Origin: Oscillospiraceae bacterium
GTDB lineage: Bacteria > Bacillota > Clostridia > Oscillospirales > Oscillospiraceae
Direction of reading: 5' to 3'
Length of the DNA: 64,000 bases
NCBI GenBank assembly: GCA_015067995.1
Contig: SVLJ01000002.1
Location: 124,001 to 188,000 of the forward strand
Positions 42,091 to 49,889 of the stretch are shown here, in pieces. The translations under genes were made by a program, and so were the position numbers. The number at the start of each line of letters is the position of its first letter. Within the stretch, counting starts at the first letter, position 1. The notes beneath the pieces were generated by a model. The model was not told the origin of the DNA. It was given only the letters and a program-made list of their open reading frames with translations, and ran no database searches.

Positions 42091-42933
42091 ATGGGTTACA
42101 TGGAAATGAGAGTGCGGATTGCCGCGCGGCGCAGAGAGCTTGGCTTGACGCAGGCGCAGCTGGCGGCACAGCTGAAGCTTACCCCTCAGTCGGTGAGCGC
42201 GTGGGAACGTGGAAAGACCGTACCGGAGGCGGAGCGGCTGGAGGAACTGGCAGCTGCACTGCAGATCTCTGTATCGTCGCTGCTGGAAGGGACGGTTCCC
42301 ATGCCCTCTGCGGATGATGCAGGACGTATGGACGATGTGGAGCGTATGCGCGCAAAGATCGAAGCTTTCGCCGTGAAAAACGGACTGGAGCAGACCCGCA
42401 GAGCGTTATCCTGCGCCATAGAACAGCACAGCGGACAGTATCGGAAAGGGATCGGGGAAGTGCCGTATGTGGTGCATCCTATGGATATGGTTTGCCATGC
42501 CATTGCGCTGGGCATTCAAGAGGATGCCGTGCTGGCTGCGGCACTGCTCCACGATGTCTGTGAGGACTGCGGCGCTGCTCCGGAGACGCTGCCGGTGGGG
42601 AAACAGATACAGGATACTGTAAGGTTGGTTACCTTTACACAATATGCGGAAGAAGGATGGGAGGCGGCAAAGGAACGTTACTATGCCGCCATCCGCACCA
42701 GCCGGGAGGCTATGCTGGTGAAGCTGCTGGATCGCTGCAACAATGTTTCCGCCATGGCAGATGCCTTCGCCAGAGAAAAGCTGCGCAGCTATATTGAGGA
42801 GACCCGCAGATATGTTCTGCCGCTGGCACAGTTGCTGCGGCAGCAGGATGCGGGACTGGAGAGTGCGTTGTATCTTTTGGAATACCACATCAGCAGTGTG
42901 ATTTTTTCCGTGGAGGCCATGCTGGGCAGATGA
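42091..42933 (+). CDS. XRE helix-turn-helix fused to RSH-type HD hydrolase domain
   Basis: 280 residues; ATG 42091 lies 8 nt after AGAGG (GTG 42082/42085 are alternatives). Residues 5-62 are an XRE DNA-binding domain (RRRELGLTQAQLAAQLKLTPQSVSAWERGK). Residues about 110-275 match the HD domain of RelA/SpoT-type hydrolases: VPYVVHPMDMVCHAIALG, VLAAALLHDVCEDCG with the His-Asp pair, and MLVKLLDRCNNVSAMAD, the conserved KLaDRxxN motif. It could hydrolyse (p)ppGpp or a related nucleotide and bind DNA. No synthetase domain is present. Activity is inferred only. Confidence 0.8.
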   Translation: MGYMEMRVRIAARRRELGLTQAQLAAQLKLTPQSVSAWERGKTVPEAERLEELAAALQISVSSLLEGTVPMPSADDAGRMDDVERMRAKIEAFAVKNGLEQTRRALSCAIEQHSGQYRKGIGEVPYVVHPMDMVCHAIALGIQEDAVLAAALLHDVCEDCGAAPETLPVGKQIQDTVRLVTFTQYAEEGWEAAKERYYAAIRTSREAMLVKLLDRCNNVSAMADAFAREKLRSYIEETRRYVLPLAQLLRQQDAGLESALYLLEYHISSVIFSVEAMLGR

Positions 42934-42940
42934 AACAGGA

Positions 42941-42980
42941 AACCCGGGACATCCTTGTGGGATATCCCGGGTTGCTTTTT
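42941..42980. terminator. Terminator between XRE-HD gene and arcC
   Basis: AACCCGGGACATCC / GGATATCCCGGGTT then GCTTTTT on the plus strand; convergent genes share it. Confidence 0.85.
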
Positions 42981-42988
42981 GCTTTTGA

Positions 42989-43912
42989 TTACTGCTGAAC
43001 GGAAGTACCGGTGGTGCCGGCGATGCCTTCGCGGGCCTTTTCCAGCAGGGTGATGAGTGCCATCCGACCGGGAGCGGATTCCGCAAACTGCACGGCGGCG
43101 CGTACCTTGGGCAGCATGGAGCCGGGAGCGAAGTGCCCCTCAGCCTCGTACTGGCGAGCCTCTGCGGGAGTCAGGCGATCCAGCCACTTCTGATCGGGCT
43201 TGCCGAAGTTGATGGCGACCTTTTCCACTGCGGTGAGGATAATGAGGGCATCGGCGTTGAGGGTTTCTGCCAGCAGCTCGGAGGCGAAGTCCTTGTCGAT
43301 GACTGCGTCGGCAGCCAGCAGACGGCCATCCTCGGAAGCGTAGACGGGAATGCCGCCGCCGCCGCAGGCGATGGGCACGCAGCCGCCGCTCAGCAGTGCG
43401 CGGACGGTGTCGATCTCAACGATGGCCATGGGCTTGGGAGAAGCCACGCAGCGGCGCCAGCCTCTGCCGGCGTCCTCCATAACGTTAACACCGGTCTTCT
43501 GCAGTTCCAGGGCCTGCTCTTCGGTCATAAAGGAGCCGATGGGCTTGGTGGGCTTCTGGAAGGCGGGGTCCTGCAGATCCACCTGCACCTGTGTCAGAAC
43601 GGTGGCCACCGGCTTGCTGATGCCGCGGTCCTGCAGCTCGGCGCTCAGTGCGTTCTGCAGGTCGAAGCCGATATATCCCTGACTCATGGCGGTGCAGGTG
43701 GCCAGAGGAATGTAGGGCTTATTGGGGTCTGCGTTCATAGCCAGATTGATCATTCCCACCTGAGGACCGTTGCCGTGGGCTACGATCACCTCGTGGCCGT
43801 CCTGAATCAGATCTGCAATGGCCTTTGCGGTTTCCCGCACGGCGGTTTTCTGCTCGTTCAGCGTGTTTCCCAGTGCGTTGCCGCCCAGTGCAATGACAAT
43901 GCGTTTGCCCAT
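42989..43912 (-). CDS. arcC: Carbamate kinase
   Basis: 307 residues. RIVIALGGNALGN at the start, VAHGNGPQVGMIN near 44, WRRCVASPKP near 151, PIACGGGGIPVY near 178 and KDFASELLAE near 203 are the amino-acid-kinase family landmarks of ArcC. It makes ATP from carbamoyl phosphate, usually from arginine, agmatine, citrulline or purine breakdown. No arcA or arcB is adjacent. AAAGGAG precedes the ATG. Confidence 0.96.
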   Translation of the reverse strand: MGKRIVIALGGNALGNTLNEQKTAVRETAKAIADLIQDGHEVIVAHGNGPQVGMINLAMNADPNKPYIPLATCTAMSQGYIGFDLQNALSAELQDRGISKPVATVLTQVQVDLQDPAFQKPTKPIGSFMTEEQALELQKTGVNVMEDAGRGWRRCVASPKPMAIVEIDTVRALLSGGCVPIACGGGGIPVYASEDGRLLAADAVIDKDFASELLAETLNADALIILTAVEKVAINFGKPDQKWLDRLTPAEARQYEAEGHFAPGSMLPKVRAAVQFAESAPGRMALITLLEKAREGIAGTTGTSVQQ

Positions 43913-44029
43913 AATTGATTACTCCTTTTATTGAAATATTAAAAATATCACCTTAATGAGTGGTATTGTTGGTAATAATGCAGAGAATATTCCGGAAGTT
44001 CTGCTGCTTCGGACTGCCTGTCTCTGCGC

Positions 44030-44058
44030 TTGCAAAAATGAGATTGTCCCTTTATAAT
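44030..44058 (+). promoter_or_regulatory. Promoter giving a probably leaderless mRNA
   Basis: TTGCAA (44030-44035), 17-nt spacer, TATAAT (44053-44058). The ATG at 44065 lies 7 nt after the -10 box, where transcription should start. Confidence 0.8.
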
Positions 44059-44064
44059 GGAATC

Positions 44065-45477
44065 ATGAGAAAGAAGAGAATAATTTCCATCCCCGCCACC
44101 AATGTGCTGGTGGTATTGTCGGCGCTGTGCGCAGTCTGTTCGGCAGTGGTGCGTATCGTCTGGGCCTGCAGGGAGGACGCGATCTCCCGCCCGACGCTCT
44201 GGCTCCAAGTCTACCTGCCTATCGCAGCAGCACTGTGGTTCGCGCTGATGCTGTTTACCTCCGCAAAAGACCGCCTGTACCGTACGGCGGTGCCGCTCTG
44301 GTTGGGCTGCATCTACTTTGCCGTTCGGGCCTTTACACTGGATACCGTGCTGCATACGGTGCTATGCCTGTGCCTGTATGCATTGGTGGCCGTGCTGTAT
44401 ACCGCCACCGTCATGGGAGCCATCCCCACGGCAAAGCTGCTGTGGCTGGCATTCGGACTGCCGCTGGCCTATCATGTGCTCATTGAGCACCGTATCAGTG
44501 GGCCGACCGGAGGCTGGCTGGCGGAATCCTCCGTCCTGCTGATCATGGCAGCGCTGCTGCTGGCGTCCCTCGCCATGAAGGTGCGTCCGGCAGAGGAGGG
44601 GGAGTATGTGAAGCGGTTCGGTGACCGTAACGATGGCCGCCGCCTGCGGAAGCTGTCACCCATTTTCGCGGTGTCGCCGTATTTGATGAAGACCCGCAAC
44701 ACATCCCAGAACTTTATCCGGGACAGTGTGGAGATCACCAATTTGGAGAAGTACATCGCTGCCAAGCGCAAGGCGGGTCTGAAAAATTTCGGCATCCTCC
44801 ATGTGTGGCTGGCGGCCTATGCCCGAGCCTGTGCCCGGTATCCCGGTCTGAACCGGTTTATTGCCGGACAGAAGATATATTCCCGCGGCAGGACGCTGGA
44901 GGTCAACATGACCATCAAGAAGGAGATGAGTACCGAGTCTCCCGATACGGTGATCAAGGTAGAGCTGGATCCTGCGGATACTGCGGAAGATGTTTACAAC
45001 AAATTTAACATCCGGGTGCAGGAAGTGAAGGATGCGCCGCTGGACAGCGGATTCGACAATCTGGCCGGTGCGCTGAATTTCATTCCCGGTCTGCTGCTGA
45101 AATTTGTGGTATGGGTGCTGGAGGCGCTGGACTATTTCGGCTGTCTGCCCCGCTGGCTGACTAAGCTCAGTCCCTTCCACGGCTCGCTGTATATCACCTC
45201 AATGGCATCTCTGGGCATCCCGCCCATCTACCATCACCTCTATGACTTCGGCAACGTGCCGGTGTTTGTCTCCTTCGGCAAGAAGCGCCATGCCTATGAG
45301 ACTCAGAGGGACGGCACAGTGGTTTTCCGCAAGTATGTGGATGCCTGCTATGTCACCGATGAGCGTATCGTGGACGGCTTTTATTTTGCCTCTGTGCTTC
45401 GCTACATCCACAACCTCATCCACGATCCCGCGCAGCTGGATATTCCGCCGGAAGAAGTACGGGAAGATCAGGAATAA
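44065..45477 (+). CDS. Membrane-anchored 2-oxoacid dehydrogenase E2/CAT-like protein
   Basis: 470 residues from ATG 44065. An earlier in-frame ATG (44038) lies inside the promoter. Residues 1-165 hold five or six hydrophobic segments. Residues about 195-470 resemble the E2 acyltransferase/chloramphenicol-acetyltransferase fold: NFIRDSVEITNLEKYIAAKR, LKNFGILHVWLAAYARACARYPGLNRFI (in parts), PFHGSLYITSMASLGIPPIYHHLYDFGNVPVFVS and VTDERIVDGFYFASVLRYIHN. The E2 catalytic motif is DHRxxDG; here the His is Glu (DERIVDG near 433-439), so normal acyl transfer is doubtful. No lipoyl domain or other dehydrogenase subunit is nearby. Confidence 0.75.
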   Translation: MRKKRIISIPATNVLVVLSALCAVCSAVVRIVWACREDAISRPTLWLQVYLPIAAALWFALMLFTSAKDRLYRTAVPLWLGCIYFAVRAFTLDTVLHTVLCLCLYALVAVLYTATVMGAIPTAKLLWLAFGLPLAYHVLIEHRISGPTGGWLAESSVLLIMAALLLASLAMKVRPAEEGEYVKRFGDRNDGRRLRKLSPIFAVSPYLMKTRNTSQNFIRDSVEITNLEKYIAAKRKAGLKNFGILHVWLAAYARACARYPGLNRFIAGQKIYSRGRTLEVNMTIKKEMSTESPDTVIKVELDPADTAEDVYNKFNIRVQEVKDAPLDSGFDNLAGALNFIPGLLLKFVVWVLEALDYFGCLPRWLTKLSPFHGSLYITSMASLGIPPIYHHLYDFGNVPVFVSFGKKRHAYETQRDGTVVFRKYVDACYVTDERIVDGFYFASVLRYIHNLIHDPAQLDIPPEEVREDQE

Positions 45478-45493
45478 CGGGATCCCCAACAGA

Positions 45494-45531
45494 AAAACCG
45501 CTGCTTTCTGTTTACAGAAGGCAGCGGTTTT
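45494..45531 (+). terminator. Terminator of E2-like gene
   Basis: AAAACCGCTGC...GCAGCGGTTTT with an extended upper stem CTTTCTG/CAGAAGG. Confidence 0.9.
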
Positions 45532-45536
45532 GTAGC

Positions 45537-45754
45537 CTTCATAAACATTAAGGCATTACTTGCTGTTTGCGCAGCATCGGCGGCAAATGTGAGGATACGG
45601 ATGAAATTGTCGATCGCAACGTTTGCGCGGATAATTATAACACCAAGTTTTTCGATTTTCAACAGCGGATACGGCAGTTCGAGGCGGAAGTTTTGAACAA
45701 TTTTTGTTCCTTCGATGACTTCCGCCCTTTTGCAAACTTCATAAAACCTTAAGG
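45537..45754. repeat. Pair of imperfect direct repeats 200 bp apart
   Basis: CTTCATAAACATTAAGG (45537-45553) and CTTCATAAAACCTTAAGG (45737-45754) bracket a gene-poor segment ahead of the two-component operon. Both strands of the segment have long open frames (plus 45567-45752; minus about 45490-45757), neither with a ribosome site. It may be a remnant, or the repeats may be regulator sites. Confidence 0.45.
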
Positions 45755-45813
45755 AATTTCCAGCTTTTTTGTTAATCGCTGCCGGAGTATGATGAGCATC
45801 AGGGAGGGACGCT

Positions 45814-46518
45814 ATGTATAACATTCTGATTTGTGATGATGAACAGGACATTGTCAATGCATTGAAAATCTATCTGACCAGCCCGGAGCTGAATCTGTAT
45901 GAAGCCAATACCGGTGTGCAGGCACTGGAGTTGCTGGAACGGGAGGATATCCATCTGGTGCTGATGGATGTTATGATGCCGGAGATGGACGGCATTACCG
46001 CCATGGTGGAGCTGCGCCGGCACAGCAATGTGCCCGTGATCCTGCTGACGGCAAAAAGTGAGGATACCGATAAGATCCTCGGCCTCAATGCCGGTGCGGA
46101 TGACTATATCACAAAACCCTTCAACCCTGTGGAGGTGACGGCCAGAGTGCGCTCCCAGCTGCGGAGGTATCTGCTGCTGGGCAGTCGTGTGGAACGAGCG
46201 GCACAGGAGCATTTTGTCATCGGCGGCATTGAGATGGATGACGCCGGAAAGCAGGTGCGGCTGGATGGAGAACCGGTGGCGCTGACGCCCACAGAATATG
46301 AAATTTTAAAACTGATGATGGCGAATCCCGGACGGGTGTTTTCCCCTAAGGAGATATACCGTCAGGTATGGAAGGACGAGCCTCTGGGCTGTGACAATAC
46401 GGTGGCGGTCCACATTCGCCATCTGCGGGAAAAGCTGGAGATCAATCCGGCGGAGCCGCGGTATCTGAAGGTGGTCTGGGGACAGGGCTACAAGATGGAG
46501 AAAGGAGTGCGCTCATGA
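45814..46518 (+). CDS. OmpR-family response regulator
   Basis: 234 residues. Receiver domain 1-118 with acidic pocket Asp8-Asp9, phosphoacceptor Asp52 in LVLMDVMMPEMD, Thr in LLTAKSE near 80 and Lys in ADDYITKPF near 102. The winged-helix output domain (LTPTEYEILKLMMANPGRVFSPKEIY, NTVAVHIRHLREKLEINP) fills 130-234. Very similar in layout to VanR-type regulators. GGGAGGG precedes the ATG; 4-nt overlap with the kinase gene. Confidence 0.95.
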   Translation: MYNILICDDEQDIVNALKIYLTSPELNLYEANTGVQALELLEREDIHLVLMDVMMPEMDGITAMVELRRHSNVPVILLTAKSEDTDKILGLNAGADDYITKPFNPVEVTARVRSQLRRYLLLGSRVERAAQEHFVIGGIEMDDAGKQVRLDGEPVALTPTEYEILKLMMANPGRVFSPKEIYRQVWKDEPLGCDNTVAVHIRHLREKLEINPAEPRYLKVVWGQGYKMEKGVRS

Positions 46519-48251
46519 GGGAAGTGCTGGAGACAAACGTGGAAGAAACTGAAATCGAGCCGCGGGAGATGCCGGAAAAGCCTGCTGAAAAAAGAAAACG
46601 AATCCCTCTGACTCATCGCATATCTGTAAAGGTGATTGCCTTTATTATGCTGATTTTTTCGGCGATAACAGCGACAGCCGGTGTTGCTGCGGCACTGGTG
46701 ATGATGGATGAGGGAATTTACATCACAGCGGAGAAGACATACCGGGAGAACATCTTTCAGAATCTGACCACAGAGGATATGCGGCAGGATTGGTACTGGA
46801 TAGCCAGTCGGTGCATCACGCTGGCCTATCTGCTGCGCTACTGGATCTATGCCATCATTGCCGGGGCTGTACTTTTGGCGGTGCTTTGCTTTGTGTTTTT
46901 GATGTGTGCATCCGGACGCCGGGCCGGATGCGATACACCGCAGCCGGGCTGGGGGACCTGGGTGCCGGTGGATGTGTTGGTGCTGGCAGTCATGACGGTT
47001 GTGCTGATGCTGGCATACTGGTGTGAGGAAGCACTGTTTTTCCATTCGGACTGGAAGCAGATGGTAACTTATGGTATTTCCTGCCTGCTGCTGGGGATCG
47101 TGACCGTTGGTTTCTGTATGAGTATGGCATTGCGATTCAAACTGGGGCAGTGGTGGAAAAATTCCGTGGTATGGTATTGCCTGCATATTTGCCGTCGGAT
47201 TCTGGAAAAAGTATGGCGTGTGACAAAGAAAACGGCAAGCGGCTGCGCGGCGCTTCTGCAGGGGATACCTCTGGTTTGGAGGACGGCGGTTGTTTTTGCG
47301 TTGATCTGCGTGGCGGAACTGATGGTGCTATTGTCCAGCTACCATGTCAGAAGTGTGCTTTCCCTCTGGCTGCTGACACGGCCTCTGGCCTTTGCGGTGA
47401 TTGTGATTGTCGCCCTGATGCTGCGCAGACTGCAGAAGGGTGGAGAGGCACTGGCGGCCGGCGAGCTGGAGCATCAGGTGGATACAAAATGGCTTTTGGG
47501 AGATTTCCGAAAGCACGGGGAAGACCTCAACCGCATCGGCGAAGGAATGAGTGTTGCCGTGGAGCAGCGGATACGTAGCGAACGGATGAAGACAGAGCTC
47601 ATTACCAACGTTTCCCACGACATCAAGACGCCGCTGACCTCCATCATCAACTATGCTGATCTCATTGCTCAGGAGCCTTGTGAAAACGAGAAGATCCATG
47701 ATTATGCCGCCGTGCTGCACCGTCAGTCGGAGCGGCTGAAGCGGCTGCTGGAGGATCTGGTGGAGGCGTCCAAGCTTTCGGCCGGGAATCTGGAAGTGCA
47801 GCTGGCGCCCTGTGAAGCGGGGGTTTTGCTGACGCAGGCGGCGGGGGAGTATGCCCGGCGTTTGACAGAGCAGCAGCTGACGCTCGTCACCAGCCAGCCG
47901 GAACAGCCGGTACAGATTATGGCAGACGGCCGTCGGCTGTGGCGTGTCTTTGACAACCTGATGAGCAACATCTGTAAGTATGGGCAGAGCGGCACCCGCG
48001 TCTATCTGACGCTGGAGGAAAAGAACGGGCAGGCGGTGATTACCTTCCGCAATACTTCCCGGGAACCACTCAACCTCTCGGCGGATGAGCTGATGGAGCG
48101 GTTTGTCCGGGGCGATGCTGCCCGCAGTGCCGGCGGCAGCGGACTGGGGCTGTCTATCGCCCGCAGTCTGACGGAACTGCAGCGCGGTACCATGGAGCTG
48201 ACGGTGGATGGTGACTTGTTCAAAGTGGTGCTGCGATTCCCTCTGATTTGA
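46515..48251 (+). CDS. Sensor histidine kinase with multi-helix membrane input domain
   Basis: 578 residues. A charged 35-residue N-terminus precedes six or more membrane helices (about 40-65, 115-135, 150-170, 185-210, 255-275 and 280-305), with a loop of about 50 residues outside. A HAMP-like linker leads to the HisKA domain with phosphoacceptor His368 in NVSHDIKTPLTSIINYADL. The ATPase domain has N-box DNLMSNICKYG and G-box GGSGLGLSIARSL. It partners the regulator just upstream. The signal is unknown; candidates include cell-envelope stress. Confidence 0.93.
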   Translation: MREVLETNVEETEIEPREMPEKPAEKRKRIPLTHRISVKVIAFIMLIFSAITATAGVAAALVMMDEGIYITAEKTYRENIFQNLTTEDMRQDWYWIASRCITLAYLLRYWIYAIIAGAVLLAVLCFVFLMCASGRRAGCDTPQPGWGTWVPVDVLVLAVMTVVLMLAYWCEEALFFHSDWKQMVTYGISCLLLGIVTVGFCMSMALRFKLGQWWKNSVVWYCLHICRRILEKVWRVTKKTASGCAALLQGIPLVWRTAVVFALICVAELMVLLSSYHVRSVLSLWLLTRPLAFAVIVIVALMLRRLQKGGEALAAGELEHQVDTKWLLGDFRKHGEDLNRIGEGMSVAVEQRIRSERMKTELITNVSHDIKTPLTSIINYADLIAQEPCENEKIHDYAAVLHRQSERLKRLLEDLVEASKLSAGNLEVQLAPCEAGVLLTQAAGEYARRLTEQQLTLVTSQPEQPVQIMADGRRLWRVFDNLMSNICKYGQSGTRVYLTLEEKNGQAVITFRNTSREPLNLSADELMERFVRGDAARSAGGSGLGLSIARSLTELQRGTMELTVDGDLFKVVLRFPLI

Positions 48252-48311
48252 ACCGGTGTAATTCTGCCGGAACCGGGCATACTGACTCCATCTTGCAAAG
48301 GAGCTGATACC

Positions 48312-48746
48312 ATGATCGAACAGGATACCATAAAATTGCTGCGAGAGTGCGATGCGGGCATTAAAATGGGCGTGGCTTCCATTGACGATGTGCTGCAATA
48401 TGTCAAGGGCGAATCTCTGCGGAAATATCTGACGGAGTGCAAGCGGGAGCATGAGGTGCTGAAGGAAGAGGTACAGGTCCTGCTGGACAAGTACCACGAT
48501 GACGGCAAGGAGCCCAACCCCATTGCCAAGGGCATGAGCTGGATGAAGACCAATATGAAGCTGGGCATGGACATGTCCGACGGTACCATCGCCGATCTCA
48601 TGACCGACGGCTGCAACATGGGCGTCAAGTCCCTGAACCGCTACCTCAATCAGTATGAAGCCGCGGACGAGAAGTCCAAGGATATCGCCAAGCGGCTCAT
48701 CAATCTGGAGGAGCGGCTGACCATCGACATCCGGCAGTTTCTATAA
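48312..48746 (+). CDS. DUF2383-like four-helix protein
   Basis: 144 residues, almost entirely helical, AAAGGAGCTGATACC before the ATG. DTIKLLRECDAGIKMGVASIDDVLQYV and GTIADLMTDGCNMGVKSLNRYLNQYEAADEKSKDIAKRLINLEE (in parts) recall DUF2383/ferritin-like bundles, but the match is loose and no clear metal site is visible. Cytoplasmic. It follows the two-component genes by 60 bp and may be controlled by them. Confidence 0.55.
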   Translation: MIEQDTIKLLRECDAGIKMGVASIDDVLQYVKGESLRKYLTECKREHEVLKEEVQVLLDKYHDDGKEPNPIAKGMSWMKTNMKLGMDMSDGTIADLMTDGCNMGVKSLNRYLNQYEAADEKSKDIAKRLINLEERLTIDIRQFL

Positions 48747-48754
48747 AAAAACAG

Positions 48755-48785
48755 ACGTCCCGGGAGAATAGCTCTCCCGGGACGT
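48755..48785. terminator. Bidirectional terminator
   Basis: Stem ACGTCCCGGGAGA / TCTCCCGGGACGT. The minus-strand side is followed by CTGTTTTTTT, the plus-strand side by GCTATTTT. Confidence 0.9.
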
Positions 48786-48791
48786 GCTATT

Positions 48792-49535
48792 TTACAGTTT
48801 GGAGATGAAGTCCAGCACCAGCTTACCCAGCACACTGTCGCCATTCTCGTCCTTGGCCATGATGTACCAGCAGTGCTTGCCCTCCAGCACCTGATGGGTG
48901 ACGGTGGACATGTCGTACTTGAAGTGCCGCAGGGTGGACAGCACCAGCATGGTCTGCTCGTAGCGGCTGGCGATGTCGTTGTCGCAGACTACAAAGTGCA
49001 TGGGAGGATAGGAGGGAGCCTTGCCGATGTGATAAAGCGGTGCGGCGTCATCCACCACCACGCAGCGGGAATCGACGCCCCGCTCACGAAGCACGTTGAA
49101 ATGGGTGGTGGGCTGTCCGGCGTCATGGAAGTAGCCTGCGATGGCGTCTGCGGGCAGCTTGTAGGGCGCCAGCCAGCGCTTGTCGAAGCACAGCATCATG
49201 GAGGCATAGCCGCCGGCGGAGCTGCCGCCGACGAACAGCTTTCCGTTGGCGCCATAGTCGGGAATGTTTTTGTGTGCCCATGCCACTGCCGCGGCGGAAT
49301 CCCGGATGTAGTCGGGATAAACAGCCTCCGGATACATCCGGTAGCCCAGGCAGACAACGCCGATGCCATGGTCGGCCAGATACGCCGCCATGACGCTGCC
49401 GAAGGTCTTGTCACGTGCCTCAAAGCCACCGCCGTGGATGTATACGAAGGTGGGGAAGTCAGTGGTGTCGGGGAGATATACGTCCAGCAGCTGCGCGGGA
49501 TGGACGCCGTAGGAAATATTTTCGATAAGCTTCAT
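48792..49535 (-). CDS. Alpha/beta hydrolase, BD-FAE/esterase type
   Basis: 247 residues. HGGGFEARD near 34 forms the oxyanion hole, GGSSAGGYASMM near 103 is the nucleophile elbow, and His near 226 (LEGKHCWYI) completes a triad. No signal peptide. This is the carboxylesterase/acetyl-esterase group. GGAGG lies 10 nt before ATG 49535. Substrate unknown. Confidence 0.88.
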   Translation of the reverse strand: MKLIENISYGVHPAQLLDVYLPDTTDFPTFVYIHGGGFEARDKTFGSVMAAYLADHGIGVVCLGYRMYPEAVYPDYIRDSAAAVAWAHKNIPDYGANGKLFVGGSSAGGYASMMLCFDKRWLAPYKLPADAIAGYFHDAGQPTTHFNVLRERGVDSRCVVVDDAAPLYHIGKAPSYPPMHFVVCDNDIASRYEQTMLVLSTLRHFKYDMSTVTHQVLEGKHCWYIMAKDENGDSVLGKLVLDFISKL

Positions 49536-49641
49536 ATGCTCTGCCTCCTGTGATGCAAATTTAGCAGTGTACCATAGTCTACCATACTTTCTGGGAAAAA
49601 GCGACAGAAACTTTTGCTGGAAGGCCTGCCAGGAATTGCAT

Positions 49642-49670
49642 TTGCAAAATGGTTACAAAACGGTTACAAT
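49642..49670 (+). promoter_or_regulatory. Promoter of micro-ORF/LysM-CAP transcript
   Basis: TTGCAA (49642-49647), 17-nt spacer, TACAAT (49665-49670). A direct repeat GGTTACAA (49651-49658 and 49662-49669) covers the spacer and -10. Confidence 0.75.
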
Positions 49671-49716
49671 CATACCTGTCTTCGCGGGACAAATACTTAC
49701 TGAGGAGGTCAACCAA

Positions 49717-49782
49717 ATGTGCAACTTTGATTGCGGCATGATCTGGCAGATCCTCTGCCAGCTGTTCAATACCGGCTGTTGA
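49717..49782 (+). CDS. Cysteine-rich 21-residue micro-ORF in leader
   Basis: ATG 49717 sits 9 nt after GAGGAGG, one of the best ribosome sites in the window. The peptide has Cys at positions 2, 6, 14 and 21 (starts MCNFDCGMIW, ends FNTGC). It is too short for most gene finders. It could be a regulatory leader peptide for the LysM-CAP gene downstream, a tiny membrane-active or metal-binding peptide, or a modified-peptide precursor. No maturation enzyme is adjacent. Confidence 0.55.
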   Translation: MCNFDCGMIWQILCQLFNTGC

Positions 49783-49792
49783 AAAGCGTTGG

Positions 49793-49870
49793 GAAACCGA
49801 TGAGACCGATGCACGGTTTCGGTCTCTCCATGGCTGCGGGGGTCTTGCGGGGCCTCCGCATTTTATTTTT
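49793..49870 (+). terminator. Attenuator-like alternative hairpins and terminator
   Basis: GAAACCG (49793-49799) can pair with CGGTTTC (49814-49820), or GAGACCGA (49802-49809) with TCGGTCTC (49819-49826); the two pairings exclude each other. A third stem GCGGGGG/CCTCCGC (49836-49859) is followed by ATTTTATTTTT. It lies just 20 bp before the LysM-CAP gene. Confidence 0.6.
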
Positions 49871-49889
49871 AAATAGGAGGCTGATTGTT

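Noticed and set aside
45468-45857. 129-codon minus-strand ORF beside the response regulator
   Set aside because: Its only start codons lie inside the response-regulator gene and there is no ribosome site; kept only as a possible remnant in the repeat finding.
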